A stretch of DNA of 64,000 nucleotides from VAYN01 sp963702075 (GTDB lineage Bacteria > Actinomycetota > Thermoleophilia > Solirubrobacterales > 70-9), in contig OY969703.1 of NCBI GenBank assembly GCA_963702075.1, positions 310,001 through 374,000 of the forward strand. The letters are read 5' to 3'. A model generated the notes under the pieces. It was not told the DNA's origin. It saw nothing but the letters and a program-made list of their open reading frames with translations, and did no database searches. Below are positions 1 through 8,294 of the stretch, piece after piece. Position 1 is the stretch's first letter; every line of letters starts with the position of its first letter. A program made the translations under genes and the position numbers.

Positions 1-584
1 AACGGGAAGGGACCAAGCCTCCGCCGGTCAAGGAATTCACGGGGACCGGCAGCGTGATGAAATCGGCCATAGAGGCCAACTGCTTCCTTCTGCGCAACCT
101 GCCGGCGGAAGACGACAAGGTGATCTCGGCGACCGCACCGACTCCGGAATACGAAAAGGAGCCGCCGATCGGCGGACCCCACGTCGCCCCGCCTCATCAG
201 CAGGCGGACGGTGCGTATCTGGTTCTGCCGGAGGAGCCCGCCACCGTCGCTTCCCTCAATCACGGGAGGATGGCGATCCAGTACGCACCGGACCTGCCGG
301 AAAAATTCCAGCTGGAGATGAAGGGGCTCTACGACACGATGTACGGCGGCACGCTCCTCTTTCCTAACAGCAAGATGCACTATGCCGTGGCCGCCACGAC
401 CTGGAGCAACGGCCTTTTCTGCGCCGGTTTCGAAGGCGCGAAAACCCTGAACGCGATCCGCGCCTTCGGCAAAGCGACCTGGGGCAAGTACGGAGGTGAA
501 CCGGTGGAAAAGTTCCCGGTGGAAGGTCCGACTCCGGCAAACCCCGAAGAACAGCGCGGAGCTGGCAGCGACTCAGCGCAGTGA
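1..584 (+). CDS. DUF3105 family protein, 5' partial
   Basis: The frame is open to the left edge (first whole codon at base 3), so the N-terminus lies outside the window. The sequence shows the DUF3105 core: a PPHQQADGAY stretch, NHGRMAIQY, GLYDTMYGGTLLFPN and a VAATTW segment. It closely parallels the next gene, including two cysteines (NCFL and LFCAGF) that match cysteines there and could form a disulfide. The histidine before GRM is kept, but the preceding residue is N where the neighbour has E. The family is usually membrane-anchored and extracytoplasmic with unknown function. The gene stops 27 bases before its paralogue, so the two are probably co-transcribed tandem duplicates. Confidence 0.8.
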   Translation, partial: REGTKPPPVKEFTGTGSVMKSAIEANCFLLRNLPAEDDKVISATAPTPEYEKEPPIGGPHVAPPHQQADGAYLVLPEEPATVASLNHGRMAIQYAPDLPEKFQLEMKGLYDTMYGGTLLFPNSKMHYAVAATTWSNGLFCAGFEGAKTLNAIRAFGKATWGKYGGEPVEKFPVEGPTPANPEEQRGAGSDSAQ

Positions 585-611
585 GCGACGAAAGAGCATA
601 ATCTTCGCGCG

Positions 612-1418
612 ATGGGGAAGGGCGAGCGGGAACGCGAAAAACTCCGGCAGGAACGGATCGAAGCCGAAAAGCGCGACAAGCGCAGCGGTGGCTCGCGCCT
701 GATCCTCGCCTACGCGATCGGCTCGGTGGTCGTTCTGGCGATCGCAATCCTCGTCTTCATCCTCGCCACGGGCGGCAGTGACAGCAGCAGCGGCAACGGC
801 GAAGCCCACATCAACGTCAACGCCGCCTACGGGTCGACGAACGGGATTCCGCCCGACGAACGCGAAGGCATCCCGCCGCCCGCTCCAAAGGTGACGGACC
901 TGAAACAGGCGGCGAAGCAAGCGGGCTGCAAACTCGAGCTGCATCTCGAAGACGAGGGTCACGAACACATTCCGCCGAAGTCCCCCGAACCGAACTACAA
1001 GACCAACCCTCCGACCTCTGGAAACCACGTCGAACCCCCCTACCAGCAGGCCGATGGCGCCTACTCCGGAGAACCGGAAGCGATCGACTACGTCCACTCA
1101 CTCGAGCACGGACGGATGGAGATCCAATACGCGCCTAGCTTGCCGGAAAAGGAGCAGCTGGAACTGAAGGGCCTTTACGACACGATGTACGGGGCCACGC
1201 TGCTGTTCCCGAACAAGAAGATGCCCTACCAGGTGGCAGCGACCACTTGGACCAATCTGCTCGGCTGTCCCGAATACAAAGGCTCGATCACGCTCGATGC
1301 GATCCGCGCCTTTGGCAAGGAAACCTGGGGCAAGTACGGCGGCGAGCCCGTCTTCGCCTTCAAATTCACCGGCCCGACCCCGTCGGAACCCGAAGAACCG
1401 GAAAAGTCGGGATCCTAG
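612..1418 (+). CDS. DUF3105 membrane-anchored extracytoplasmic protein
   Basis: A 268-residue protein. A charged cytoplasmic N-terminus (residues 1-29, Lys/Arg/Glu rich) is followed by one transmembrane helix at about 30-53, a Ser/Gly linker and a DUF3105 domain at about 90-250. Family landmarks are SGNHVEPPYQQADGAY, SLEHGRMEIQY, GLYDTMYG and AFGKETWGKYGG. Two cysteines (AGCKLE, LGCPEY) align with those in the upstream paralogue. The topology places the domain outside the membrane. Biochemical function is unknown. Glutamate codons here are mostly GAA, as in the other exported segments of this window. Confidence 0.85.
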   Translation: MGKGEREREKLRQERIEAEKRDKRSGGSRLILAYAIGSVVVLAIAILVFILATGGSDSSSGNGEAHINVNAAYGSTNGIPPDEREGIPPPAPKVTDLKQAAKQAGCKLELHLEDEGHEHIPPKSPEPNYKTNPPTSGNHVEPPYQQADGAYSGEPEAIDYVHSLEHGRMEIQYAPSLPEKEQLELKGLYDTMYGATLLFPNKKMPYQVAATTWTNLLGCPEYKGSITLDAIRAFGKETWGKYGGEPVFAFKFTGPTPSEPEEPEKSGS

Positions 1419-1425
1419 GTAAGCC

Positions 1426-2352
1426 TCAAGCGCGGTAGGCGGGGAAGAACCCCTCGGCCTTCCGGCTAGCGCTGAGTTCGGCGTATTTCTCCTCGTCGCA
1501 GATCAGCTCCGAGGTCAGCCACGCCTGCTGCCGGTTGGCGAAGCCGCGCTTGAACTCCTCCAGCGCATCGCCGGGGGAGATGCCGCCGCCGAGGTTCAGT
1601 GGCAGGCCGAGCTCGCGTGAGTGCTCGACGAGAAGCGAGACCACGTTCTTCATCGGCGCGCTGCGCAAGTGTGAGTCCAAGCTGCCGCTGAGGTAGTAGT
1701 GGAGGTACCCGTCGCTGACAGCGGCGATTGCGGCGGCGGCTACTTCGCCATCGGGAGCGGTGGCGAGAGCGAGCCAGGTGCGGTCGGCTTCGAGGGCGCG
1801 ATCGAAGTAGGCGGCCCCGAAGAAGTAGTGCTCGGCGGCACCGGTACGCCGCATCGTCTGCTCGTAGGCGGCGAGGAAGGAGGTGCGCTGATCGGAGGTG
1901 GCTTCGGCGCCGGGGATCAGCTCTACTTTGTAACCGGCTTCGAGGTTGCGACGGACCTGTCGCCGATCACTGGGCCGACTCTTCGGCGGCAGCGTCGGAT
2001 CGGCGATCTGAACCACGTTGCGCTCGGTGGCTCCGGTGAGCGGTGACGGGCCGAGGGCGTGGCGGATGAAGACGCTGACAAGACCGGTCGCGGTGAAGTC
2101 GATCTCTTTGGGACTGAGGGCGAGGGGGGTCCCAACAACCAGGCCCGGATATCCGTAAGGGGAAACGGCGTCGCGCTCGGCGGTGCCGGGGATCTCGCGG
2201 ACGAGCAGTGGAGTGAGCAGCTCTCCTTGGTCGCTCTTGACGAGGAGAGTGTGGGTTGAGCCCTCGGCTTCGAGGAAAGGGCGCGAGCGGAAGAACTCGT
2301 CGTCGCTCGCGGCCGCGCCGCCGTCCTCGATCAGCTCAGCTCTGGCGGTCAC
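1426..2352 (-). CDS. GNAT/FemAB-like acyltransferase (BioF2-like domain)
   Basis: A 308-residue protein with the double-GNAT look of the BioF2-like/FemAB group: an N-terminal half with SPYGYPGLVVG, a central RQVRRNLEAGY basic segment, and a C-terminal half with a WLALATAP strand, YLHYYLSGSLDSHLRSAPMKN and LNLGGGISPGDALEEFKRGF. Proteins of this group transfer acyl or aminoacyl groups to cell-envelope sugars or peptides. The GTG start overlaps the stop of the upstream acetyltransferase by 4 bases. Its place at the 3' end of the polysaccharide cluster suggests modification of the exported glycan. The substrate cannot be read from the sequence. Confidence 0.7.
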   Translation of the reverse strand: MTARAELIEDGGAAASDDEFFRSRPFLEAEGSTHTLLVKSDQGELLTPLLVREIPGTAERDAVSPYGYPGLVVGTPLALSPKEIDFTATGLVSVFIRHALGPSPLTGATERNVVQIADPTLPPKSRPSDRRQVRRNLEAGYKVELIPGAEATSDQRTSFLAAYEQTMRRTGAAEHYFFGAAYFDRALEADRTWLALATAPDGEVAAAAIAAVSDGYLHYYLSGSLDSHLRSAPMKNVVSLLVEHSRELGLPLNLGGGISPGDALEEFKRGFANRQQAWLTSELICDEEKYAELSASRKAEGFFPAYRA

Positions 2353-2900
2353 TCGAGCAAGTCCGCGGCGGCGGCGCGGAACTCGTCGGGGAGCACGCCC
2401 CAGACCTCGCAGTCGTCAGGCGGGGCGTCGCGGCGGGCGAGGTGGGCGCGCATCGTCCCCTCATGCTTCCAGCCGAGGCCGGCGACGGCCTTCTTCGCCA
2501 CCTCGTTGCGGGCGGGGATGCGGCCGTAGACGCGGTGGGCGCCGTACTCGTCGAAGGCCTTGGCGATCGTCAACGCCTCGGCACGGCGGCCGACGCCCTT
2601 GCCGCGGACGTCGTCGCCGATCAGGGCGCCGAGCTCGGGGGCGGTCTGGCGGAAGAGGCCGTAGAGGGCCGTAAACCCGACCGGCTCCTCGTAGCCCTCG
2701 ACGACGATCGCGAACTTGCGGTCCTCGCCCGAGTCGTCCATCGCCCGCCCGGTCCAGGCCTCGGCCTGCTCGAGCGTGAACTCGTCCCGCTGCTCCATCA
2801 GCGAAGCGACCGCCGCCGGGTTGTTGAACCAGCGGTGGACGGCGGGCGCGTCGCCGGGCTCGAACGGGCGCAGGGTGACGGCGGGGCGATCGGTGGCCAC
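2349..2900 (-). CDS. RimJ/RimL-type GNAT acetyltransferase
   Basis: A 183-residue single-domain GNAT. Visible elements are VTLRPFEPGDAPAVHRWFNN at the N-terminus, a PVGFTALYG strand, the acetyl-CoA loop region DDVRGKGVGRRAEALTIAKA, and the closing ARNEVAKKAVAGLGWKHEGTMR motif typical of the RimJ/RimL subgroup. It probably acetylates an amino group on a sugar nucleotide or a protein N-terminus. Position between the priming sugar transferase and a FemAB-like gene favours glycan modification. The start is GTG, with the priming transferase ending 13 bases upstream, so the gene looks part of the minus-strand operon. Confidence 0.75.
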   Translation of the reverse strand: MATDRPAVTLRPFEPGDAPAVHRWFNNPAAVASLMEQRDEFTLEQAEAWTGRAMDDSGEDRKFAIVVEGYEEPVGFTALYGLFRQTAPELGALIGDDVRGKGVGRRAEALTIAKAFDEYGAHRVYGRIPARNEVAKKAVAGLGWKHEGTMRAHLARRDAPPDDCEVWGVLPDEFRAAAADLLE

Positions 2901-2913
2901 GCGGAAACCCTAA

Positions 2914-3477
2914 TCAGTCCGGGGCCAAGCCCTGTCCCGTGAGCACCAGCCAGGTCGTCTTGGCGAGGATTCGGAGGTCGAGGGCGAGGCTGCGGTGGTC
3001 GACGTACCAGACGTCTAACTCGATCCGCTCCTCCCATGGGATCCCGGCACGACCCTGAACCTGGGCCCAGCCGGTGATCCCCGGCAGGACCTCGTGGCGG
3101 CGGTTCTGGTGCGGGGTGTAGTCGTCGACCTGGGCCTTGATCGTCGGGCGAGGGCCGACGATGGACATCTCGCCACGCAGCACGTTGACGAGGTTGGGAA
3201 TCTCGTCGAGGGAGGTGCGGCGCAGGAGGCGGCCGGGGGCGGTGACGCGAGGGTCGTCGCGGTAGACGACCTTGCCGACGCCGACCGGATCGGAGCCCTG
3301 GAGCATCGTCCGCAGCTTCCACATCTCGAACTCGCGACCGCCGAGGCCGACGCGACGCTGGCGGTAGACGACCGGACCGGCGCTGGTCAGCTTGATCGCA
3401 ATCGCCGCAACCAGGAGCACGGGCGAGAGGATCGCCAGGGCGATCGCGGCAATGAGGACGTCGAGGGCGCGCGGCAT
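2914..3477 (-). CDS. Undecaprenyl-phosphate sugar phosphotransferase (priming transferase)
   Basis: A polyprenyl-phosphate hexose-1-phosphate transferase of the short WbaP/PglC class, about 187 residues. It begins with a membrane re-entrant helix (LDVLIAAIALAILSPVLLVAA), followed by the family signature GPVVYRQRRVGLGGREFEM, the WKLRTM stretch, RRTSLDEIPNLVNVLRGEMS, VGPRP and the GITGWAQVQGR segment. The enzyme starts lipid-linked repeat-unit assembly at the cytoplasmic membrane face. I chose ATG at 3477 because it overlaps the stop of the upstream glycosyltransferase (TGATG); a start nine codons earlier would sit inside that gene. Confidence 0.9.
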   Translation of the reverse strand: MPRALDVLIAAIALAILSPVLLVAAIAIKLTSAGPVVYRQRRVGLGGREFEMWKLRTMLQGSDPVGVGKVVYRDDPRVTAPGRLLRRTSLDEIPNLVNVLRGEMSIVGPRPTIKAQVDDYTPHQNRRHEVLPGITGWAQVQGRAGIPWEERIELDVWYVDHRSLALDLRILAKTTWLVLTGQGLAPD

Positions 3478-4631
3478 CAGCGGGTTCCGGCTGCCTTCTC
3501 CCAACGGCCGCCAGCGCCGTGGCGGAGGCGGTCCCAGAGGCCGGCGGCGATCGAGGCGGTGGTCAGCGCGTAGTAGCGGGCGATCCTGAACGGGGCGATC
3601 GGAACGACCCGGCCGAGGGCGGCGGCGGCGATGAGGGCGAGTTGGAGGACGAAGGCAAAGTCGTAGAACCAGCCACTGCCGAGTAGGAAGGCGTTGGCGA
3701 TGAGGGCGACGACGTGAAGCAGCGGGCTGAGGTAGCGCAGCAGACGGTGGGAGGCGATCTCGAACGCGTAAAGCGACGGGTAGCCGCGTGGCGCCAGCAT
3801 CCCTTCGCCGAGGACGATGTCCCAGAGGCCGACCATCATCCGCCGTTTGCGGGCGAACTCGCCCTCGATCGTCGGCACCATCTTCTCCTCGGCGCGGGCC
3901 GCCGGCGCGTAGACCGAGCGGCGGCGGCGCTTGGCAAGCAGGAAGGGGAAGCTGAGGTCGTGGCTGCCGGAGGGCGCGAGGGGGATGTAGGCGTCGCGGC
4001 GCACCGCGTAGATCGCGCCGTTGCCGGCGGTGACGCCCGCCAGCGCCGACTCGGCTTCCCGCACCGCCATCTCGTAGCGCCAGTAGGCGCCCTCGAGGTT
4101 GTTGCCCTCGGGGTCGAGGAAGCGGACCTGGCCGCAGACGTAGCCGACGGCGGGGTCGGCGAAGGGGACCACCAGCCGGCGCAGTGCGTCCCGGGCCCAG
4201 ACGCTGTTGGCGTCGGAGAAGGCGAGGATCTCGCCGGCCGCCTGCTCGGCGGCGGCGTTGAGGGCGGCGACCTTGCCCCCCGGCGGCAGCTCGAGGACGA
4301 GGCTGGCGCCGGCGGCACGGGCGCGCTCGGCGGTGGCGTCAGTGGAGCCGTCGGAGGCGACGATCACCTGCAGGCGCTCGCGCGGATAGTCGAGCGCGAG
4401 CGCGTTCGCGACTTTCTCGGCGATCACCTTCTCCTCGTCGTAGGCAGGAACGATCAGCGAGACGGTTGGCAGCTCCTCAACCGCATCGTTTCCACCCTTT
4501 TGGCCCCTATAAGGGCCACGATTCTGGAAACGACGTCGGGTCAGGGCCGCCAGCAAGAGCGGGTAGCCGAGGTGGGTGTAGACGATCGCGCCGGAGCTGA
4601 GCCAGAAGAGGATCGCGGCGATGGTGGTCAC
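3477..4631 (-). CDS. Membrane-bound family 2 glycosyltransferase
   Basis: A 384-residue GT2 with an N-terminal transmembrane helix (about 3-30), a GT-A fold domain and C-terminal hydrophobic segments (about 295-370). Catalytic landmarks are SLIVPAYDEEKVI, VIVASDGSTDATAE (nucleotide binding), ILAFSDANSVW (DxD-like position) and an NGAIYAVRR acceptor-side motif. It resembles the processive/membrane GT2 group and likely adds a sugar to the lipid-linked oligosaccharide. GTG start overlaps the preceding gene's stop by 4 bases, and its own stop overlaps the next start, indicating tight translational coupling. Confidence 0.85.
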   Translation of the reverse strand: MTTIAAILFWLSSGAIVYTHLGYPLLLAALTRRRFQNRGPYRGQKGGNDAVEELPTVSLIVPAYDEEKVIAEKVANALALDYPRERLQVIVASDGSTDATAERARAAGASLVLELPPGGKVAALNAAAEQAAGEILAFSDANSVWARDALRRLVVPFADPAVGYVCGQVRFLDPEGNNLEGAYWRYEMAVREAESALAGVTAGNGAIYAVRRDAYIPLAPSGSHDLSFPFLLAKRRRRSVYAPAARAEEKMVPTIEGEFARKRRMMVGLWDIVLGEGMLAPRGYPSLYAFEIASHRLLRYLSPLLHVVALIANAFLLGSGWFYDFAFVLQLALIAAAALGRVVPIAPFRIARYYALTTASIAAGLWDRLRHGAGGRWEKAAGTR

Positions 4632-5758
4632 GAGCGTGCCTCCAGCAGCTCGCGGTAGAGGTCGAGCGTGCGGCGGGCGGCCTCATCCCAGGAGAAGGGG
4701 CCGGCGGCGGCGTGGGTCGCGGCGGCGGCCAGGTCGCGGCGGGCGGTCTCGTCGCCGATCAGCTCCTCCAGCGCCGCGGCGAGAGCTGAGATGTCTCCAG
4801 GCGGGACCAGGCGCGCCGCACCGGTCTCAGCCACCTCGGGGAAGCCGCCGACTGAGCTCAAGACCATCGGCTTGCCGAAGGCAAGGCCGGTGTAGAGGAC
4901 CCCGGAGTGCTCGGCGTCGAGGTAGGGGAGGACGAGGAGATCGGCGCGGCGGAAGATCGCCGGGATCTCGGCATCGTCGACGAAGCGGGCGAGGAAGCGG
5001 ACTCGCCCGGACACCTGCTCGGCGAGCTCCAGCAGCGGCTCCACGTCCATCCGCGGGTTGCCGACGATCCAGAGCTCGGGCGGGTCCGGGACGGCGGCCG
5101 CCAGGCGCCGGTAGGCCTCGAGCAGGTTCTCGATTCCCTTGTAGGGGCGGAGCAAGCCGAAGGAGAGGATCACCGCTCCCTCCGCGCCCTGCAACTCCTC
5201 GGGCAGCGGCTTCTCCTCGGGCAGCTTCGTCAGGTAGTCGAAGGCGCCGTGGGGGATGACGCGGACCTTTGCCGGATCGAGACCGACCTCGTCGCGCAGC
5301 CGGGCGGCGCCGTGCTCGGAGTGGGCGACGACCGCGTCCATGGCGTCGAAGACCCGGCGGACGGAGCGGGCCTGCCGGCGGCTCGGCTGCGGCGGCAGGA
5401 TGTAGTGGGCGGTCATCACTCGAGGCCGCAGCGGCGGCAGCAGCCGGACGTCGAGCGGCGGGACCGTCAGCCACTGGTAGTGGAGGATGTCGGCGTCGGC
5501 GGCGCGACGGAAGCGCATCATGGCGGGCAGGTGCTCGGCCGCCTTGAAGGGCAGCCGCGCGGGGGCGTCATTACCGCGAGCGGCAGAGCGCCGGTAGAAG
5601 AGCTCCTCGACCCGGTAGCCATCGGCCGGCGGCACCGGCCCGTAAAGGAAGCGGGTGGTCAGCAGCTCGACCTCGGCCCCCCCGCGCGCGAGTGCCGCCG
5701 CGAGCGCGCGGTCGTAGGGGGGCGTGAACGCCGAAGGGTCGACGAGTTGGACTTTCAT
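4628..5758 (-). CDS. Family 4 (GT-B) glycosyltransferase
   Basis: About 376 residues. The GT-B fold is indicated by an N-terminal Rossmann half (VQLVDPSAFTPPYDRALAAALA) and a C-terminal half with VRVIPHGAFDYL, ILSFGLLRPYKGIENLLEAY, ELWIVGNPR and the donor-binding stretch ADLLVLPYLDAEHSGVLYTG, including the conserved acidic/ExxxxxxxE region. This is typical GT4. I chose ATG at 5758 because GGAG sits 9 bases upstream; a GTG at 5773 would incorporate that ribosome site. It acts in the cytoplasm or membrane periphery on the repeat unit, and is divergent from the next glycosyltransferase across a short gap. Confidence 0.85.
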   Translation of the reverse strand: MKVQLVDPSAFTPPYDRALAAALARGGAEVELLTTRFLYGPVPPADGYRVEELFYRRSAARGNDAPARLPFKAAEHLPAMMRFRRAADADILHYQWLTVPPLDVRLLPPLRPRVMTAHYILPPQPSRRQARSVRRVFDAMDAVVAHSEHGAARLRDEVGLDPAKVRVIPHGAFDYLTKLPEEKPLPEELQGAEGAVILSFGLLRPYKGIENLLEAYRRLAAAVPDPPELWIVGNPRMDVEPLLELAEQVSGRVRFLARFVDDAEIPAIFRRADLLVLPYLDAEHSGVLYTGLAFGKPMVLSSVGGFPEVAETGAARLVPPGDISALAAALEELIGDETARRDLAAAATHAAAGPFSWDEAARRTLDLYRELLEARS

Positions 5759-5805
5759 CTTCAAGGACTCCACGGTTCCGGTCCGTGGTGCAAGGGCGGA
5801 TTATC

Positions 5806-6765
5806 GTGACCCCCTTGCCACCGCTGCTCTCCTACTGCGTTGTGAACACGAACGGCCGCGATTATCTGCTCGCCTGCCTGGCGGCGATCGAGCGCGCCCA
5901 CCCCGACGGGGTCGAGCGCGAGATCCTCGTCCTCGACAACGCCTCCGAGGACGGTTCGGCCGAGGCGGTGCGGGCGCTAGGCGGCGAGATCCGCCTGATC
6001 GCGCTCGAGCGGCGGACCGGCAAGGCCGAGAACGACTCGACCCTGATGCGCGAAGCCCGAGGGAAGTACTGCCTGATGCTGAACGAGGACTCGGAGCTGC
6101 GGCCAGGCGCGGTTGAGGCGCTGCTGGCGGTGATGGAGCGGGAACCGAGGGCCGCCGCAGCGACCCCGCAGCTGCTCGACTCAGACGGCAATCCGGTGCC
6201 CTGCGCCTGGCGCTTCCCCAGCGTCGGCACGGCACTGGCGGGAGCGCTCTTCCTCCACCGCTGGCTGACCGTGCAGAGCAAGGGCAGCGCGGTGCGGAGC
6301 GTCGACTGGGCGCAGTCGAGCGCGCTGATGGTCCGCCGCGAGGCAGCTGCCGCGATCGGCTACATGGACCCCGAGTTCTTCGTCTACTACGACGAGTGCG
6401 ATTTCGCCAAGCGCCTGCGCGAGGCCGGCTGGCACTCCCTCTACGACCCCGCCGCCGAGGCCGTCCACCACGACCAGCTCTCGACCGACCTCGCCAGGGG
6501 CCTCCCCCGCATCGTCGAATTCCATCGCAATCGCAACCTCTACATGAGAAAGCACCACGGCCCCGCCGCGGCGCTGGCGGTCCGCGTCCTCACCGCCTGG
6601 TCCTACGCCGCGCGAGCGATCGCGGCAAGCCTGCTGCCGAAGCAACCCGCCGCGGTCCACTGGGCCCACGCCCGCCAGGCGCTCTTCCCGGCGCGAGGCG
6701 AGTCGATCCGCGACCGGGCCGAGCGTCAGGTCCGGGCGTCTTCGTCCATCCGCTCCACCTCGTAG
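5806..6765 (+). CDS. Family 2 glycosyltransferase, rhamnosyltransferase-like
   Basis: About 319 residues, the only plus-strand gene inside the polysaccharide cluster. GT-A motifs: SYCVVNTNGRDYL, ILVLDNASEDGSAEA, YCLMLNEDSELRPGA (DxD-equivalent NED) and the WbbL-like EFFVYYDECDFAKRLREAGW near residue 190. The C-terminal RNRNLYMRKHHG segment is common in rhamnosyltransferases. GTG at 5806 is preferred over GTG at 5785 because MTPLPPLLSYCVVN is the natural beginning of the domain; neither has a strong ribosome site. Its last 40 bases overlap the 3' end of the flippase gene on the other strand. Confidence 0.8.
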   Translation: MTPLPPLLSYCVVNTNGRDYLLACLAAIERAHPDGVEREILVLDNASEDGSAEAVRALGGEIRLIALERRTGKAENDSTLMREARGKYCLMLNEDSELRPGAVEALLAVMEREPRAAAATPQLLDSDGNPVPCAWRFPSVGTALAGALFLHRWLTVQSKGSAVRSVDWAQSSALMVRREAAAAIGYMDPEFFVYYDECDFAKRLREAGWHSLYDPAAEAVHHDQLSTDLARGLPRIVEFHRNRNLYMRKHHGPAAALAVRVLTAWSYAARAIAASLLPKQPAAVHWAHARQALFPARGESIRDRAERQVRASSSIRSTS

Positions 6766-8285
6766 ATCTCCGATACGTCGCCTTCGACTGCAGCCGGTTG
6801 GGCACGCAGCGATCCGAGGCCGGCGATGACCGCGCCAGGGTGGCGCAGTTTGGCGATCCACACTCGCTCGCCTGCGGTGAAGAAGCCGGTGCCGAGGAGA
6901 ACCAGCGGATAGAGGCAGAAGAGGACGACGCGGAGCAGGAGGCCGAGGGCGCCAGAGGTCGGGACCAGGAGTTCGGCGATGCCGACCAGCACCGCGACCG
7001 TCAGGGTGACGCGGAGCAGCCTCCCCCACTCGTATGGGACCGGGAAGAGGCGCTGGGTGAAGACGTACATCAGGCCGAGCACCACCAGGTAGGAGGCGAC
7101 GAGGGCGAGGCCGGCGCCGGTGATCCCCATCGCCGGGACCAGGACCAGGTTGAGGGCGACGTTGGCGACCAGGGCGCCGATCGCCGCCGGGAAGTTGAAC
7201 TCGGTGCGGCCGGTGCGGCCGAGGATCACGACCAGGACCAGATAGAGCGCGTAGAGGGTGACGGCGGTGGAGATCAGGCCGATCGCTTCGTAGGAGTCGA
7301 AGAACTTCGGCGCCGCCAGGGCGCGGACGATCCAGCGCGAGAACAGCCACATGCCGGCGACGACCCAGGCGCAACCGGTGACGAAGAGGGTGACGATGAC
7401 GGCGTAGGCATTGCGGGCCTCGTCGTCGTCGCGGATCGAGTAGGCGAGCGGCGGCCAGGCGAGCTGGAAGCCGCGGACGAGGACGTTGACCGCCTGGGCG
7501 AACTTGACCGCCAGCGAGTAGAGGCCGGCCTCGGCGAGCCCGAGCGAGCGGACGATGATCAGGCGGTCGACGAAGTTGAGCAGGTAGAGCGAGGCCTCGG
7601 CCGGCATCGTCGGCGCCCCGAAGCGGAAGAGGCGGCGCATCAGGCCGCGGTCGAAGCGCAGCGAGAGGCGGCGCCACTGCAGCGCGATCAGAACGAGGAC
7701 GAAGACGGCGCCGGCGGCGTAGCTGCCGACCAGCAAGCCCCGCGCCCCCTCTTCGAGCCCGACCACGAGGACGACGGTCAACGCGATCGAGGCGAGTACG
7801 TTGAGGATCGTGGTCAGGAAGTAAGCCTGCGCCCGCTCTTCGAGCCGGTACAGGGTGAGCATGAACTCCCACATCGTCAGCACCCAGAGTCCGCCGATCG
7901 CGATCCGGACCAAGTCGGGGGCGGATGCGCCGAGCGCTTCCGCTTCCGGGAGCAGCGCTTCGGAGAGCGGCCCGGCAAACGGGAGCAGGATCAGCGCACC
8001 CAGGGTCGAGAGCCAGAAGAGGCCGGCGAAGCTGCCGGCGACGACCGCGGCCGGGTCCTCGTCGTCCTTGTAATAGAAGCGCAGGATCGCCTCGATCAGG
8101 CCGAGGCGGACGACGATGCTGGCGGTGACCACAGCGGCGAAGAGGATCTCGGCGGCGCCATAGTCTTCCTTCGTCAGGTAGCGCGTGTAGAGCGGCAGCA
8201 GGGCGACCGCGATGACTTTGGAGACGATGCTCGCGGCCGTGTAGGCAGCGCCAGTCGTAGCCAGCCGGCGGAGGTATCCCGACAC
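6726..8285 (-). CDS. Wzx-like polysaccharide flippase (MOP superfamily)
   Basis: A 519-residue multi-pass membrane protein with around 12-14 hydrophobic segments. The beginning, LATTGAAYTAASIVSKVIAVALLPLYTRYLT followed by KEDYGAAEIL, is characteristic of Wzx/RfbX flippases of the MOP superfamily. These move undecaprenyl-pyrophosphate-linked repeat units across the cytoplasmic membrane. It follows the polymerase/ligase gene by 9 bases, fitting a Wzx/Wzy-dependent route. The C-terminal tail is acidic and lies in the overlap with the convergent glycosyltransferase. Confidence 0.88.
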   Translation of the reverse strand: MSGYLRRLATTGAAYTAASIVSKVIAVALLPLYTRYLTKEDYGAAEILFAAVVTASIVVRLGLIEAILRFYYKDDEDPAAVVAGSFAGLFWLSTLGALILLPFAGPLSEALLPEAEALGASAPDLVRIAIGGLWVLTMWEFMLTLYRLEERAQAYFLTTILNVLASIALTVVLVVGLEEGARGLLVGSYAAGAVFVLVLIALQWRRLSLRFDRGLMRRLFRFGAPTMPAEASLYLLNFVDRLIIVRSLGLAEAGLYSLAVKFAQAVNVLVRGFQLAWPPLAYSIRDDDEARNAYAVIVTLFVTGCAWVVAGMWLFSRWIVRALAAPKFFDSYEAIGLISTAVTLYALYLVLVVILGRTGRTEFNFPAAIGALVANVALNLVLVPAMGITGAGLALVASYLVVLGLMYVFTQRLFPVPYEWGRLLRVTLTVAVLVGIAELLVPTSGALGLLLRVVLFCLYPLVLLGTGFFTAGERVWIAKLRHPGAVIAGLGSLRAQPAAVEGDVSEIYEVERMDEDART

Positions 8286-8294
8286 GGGGGCAGC

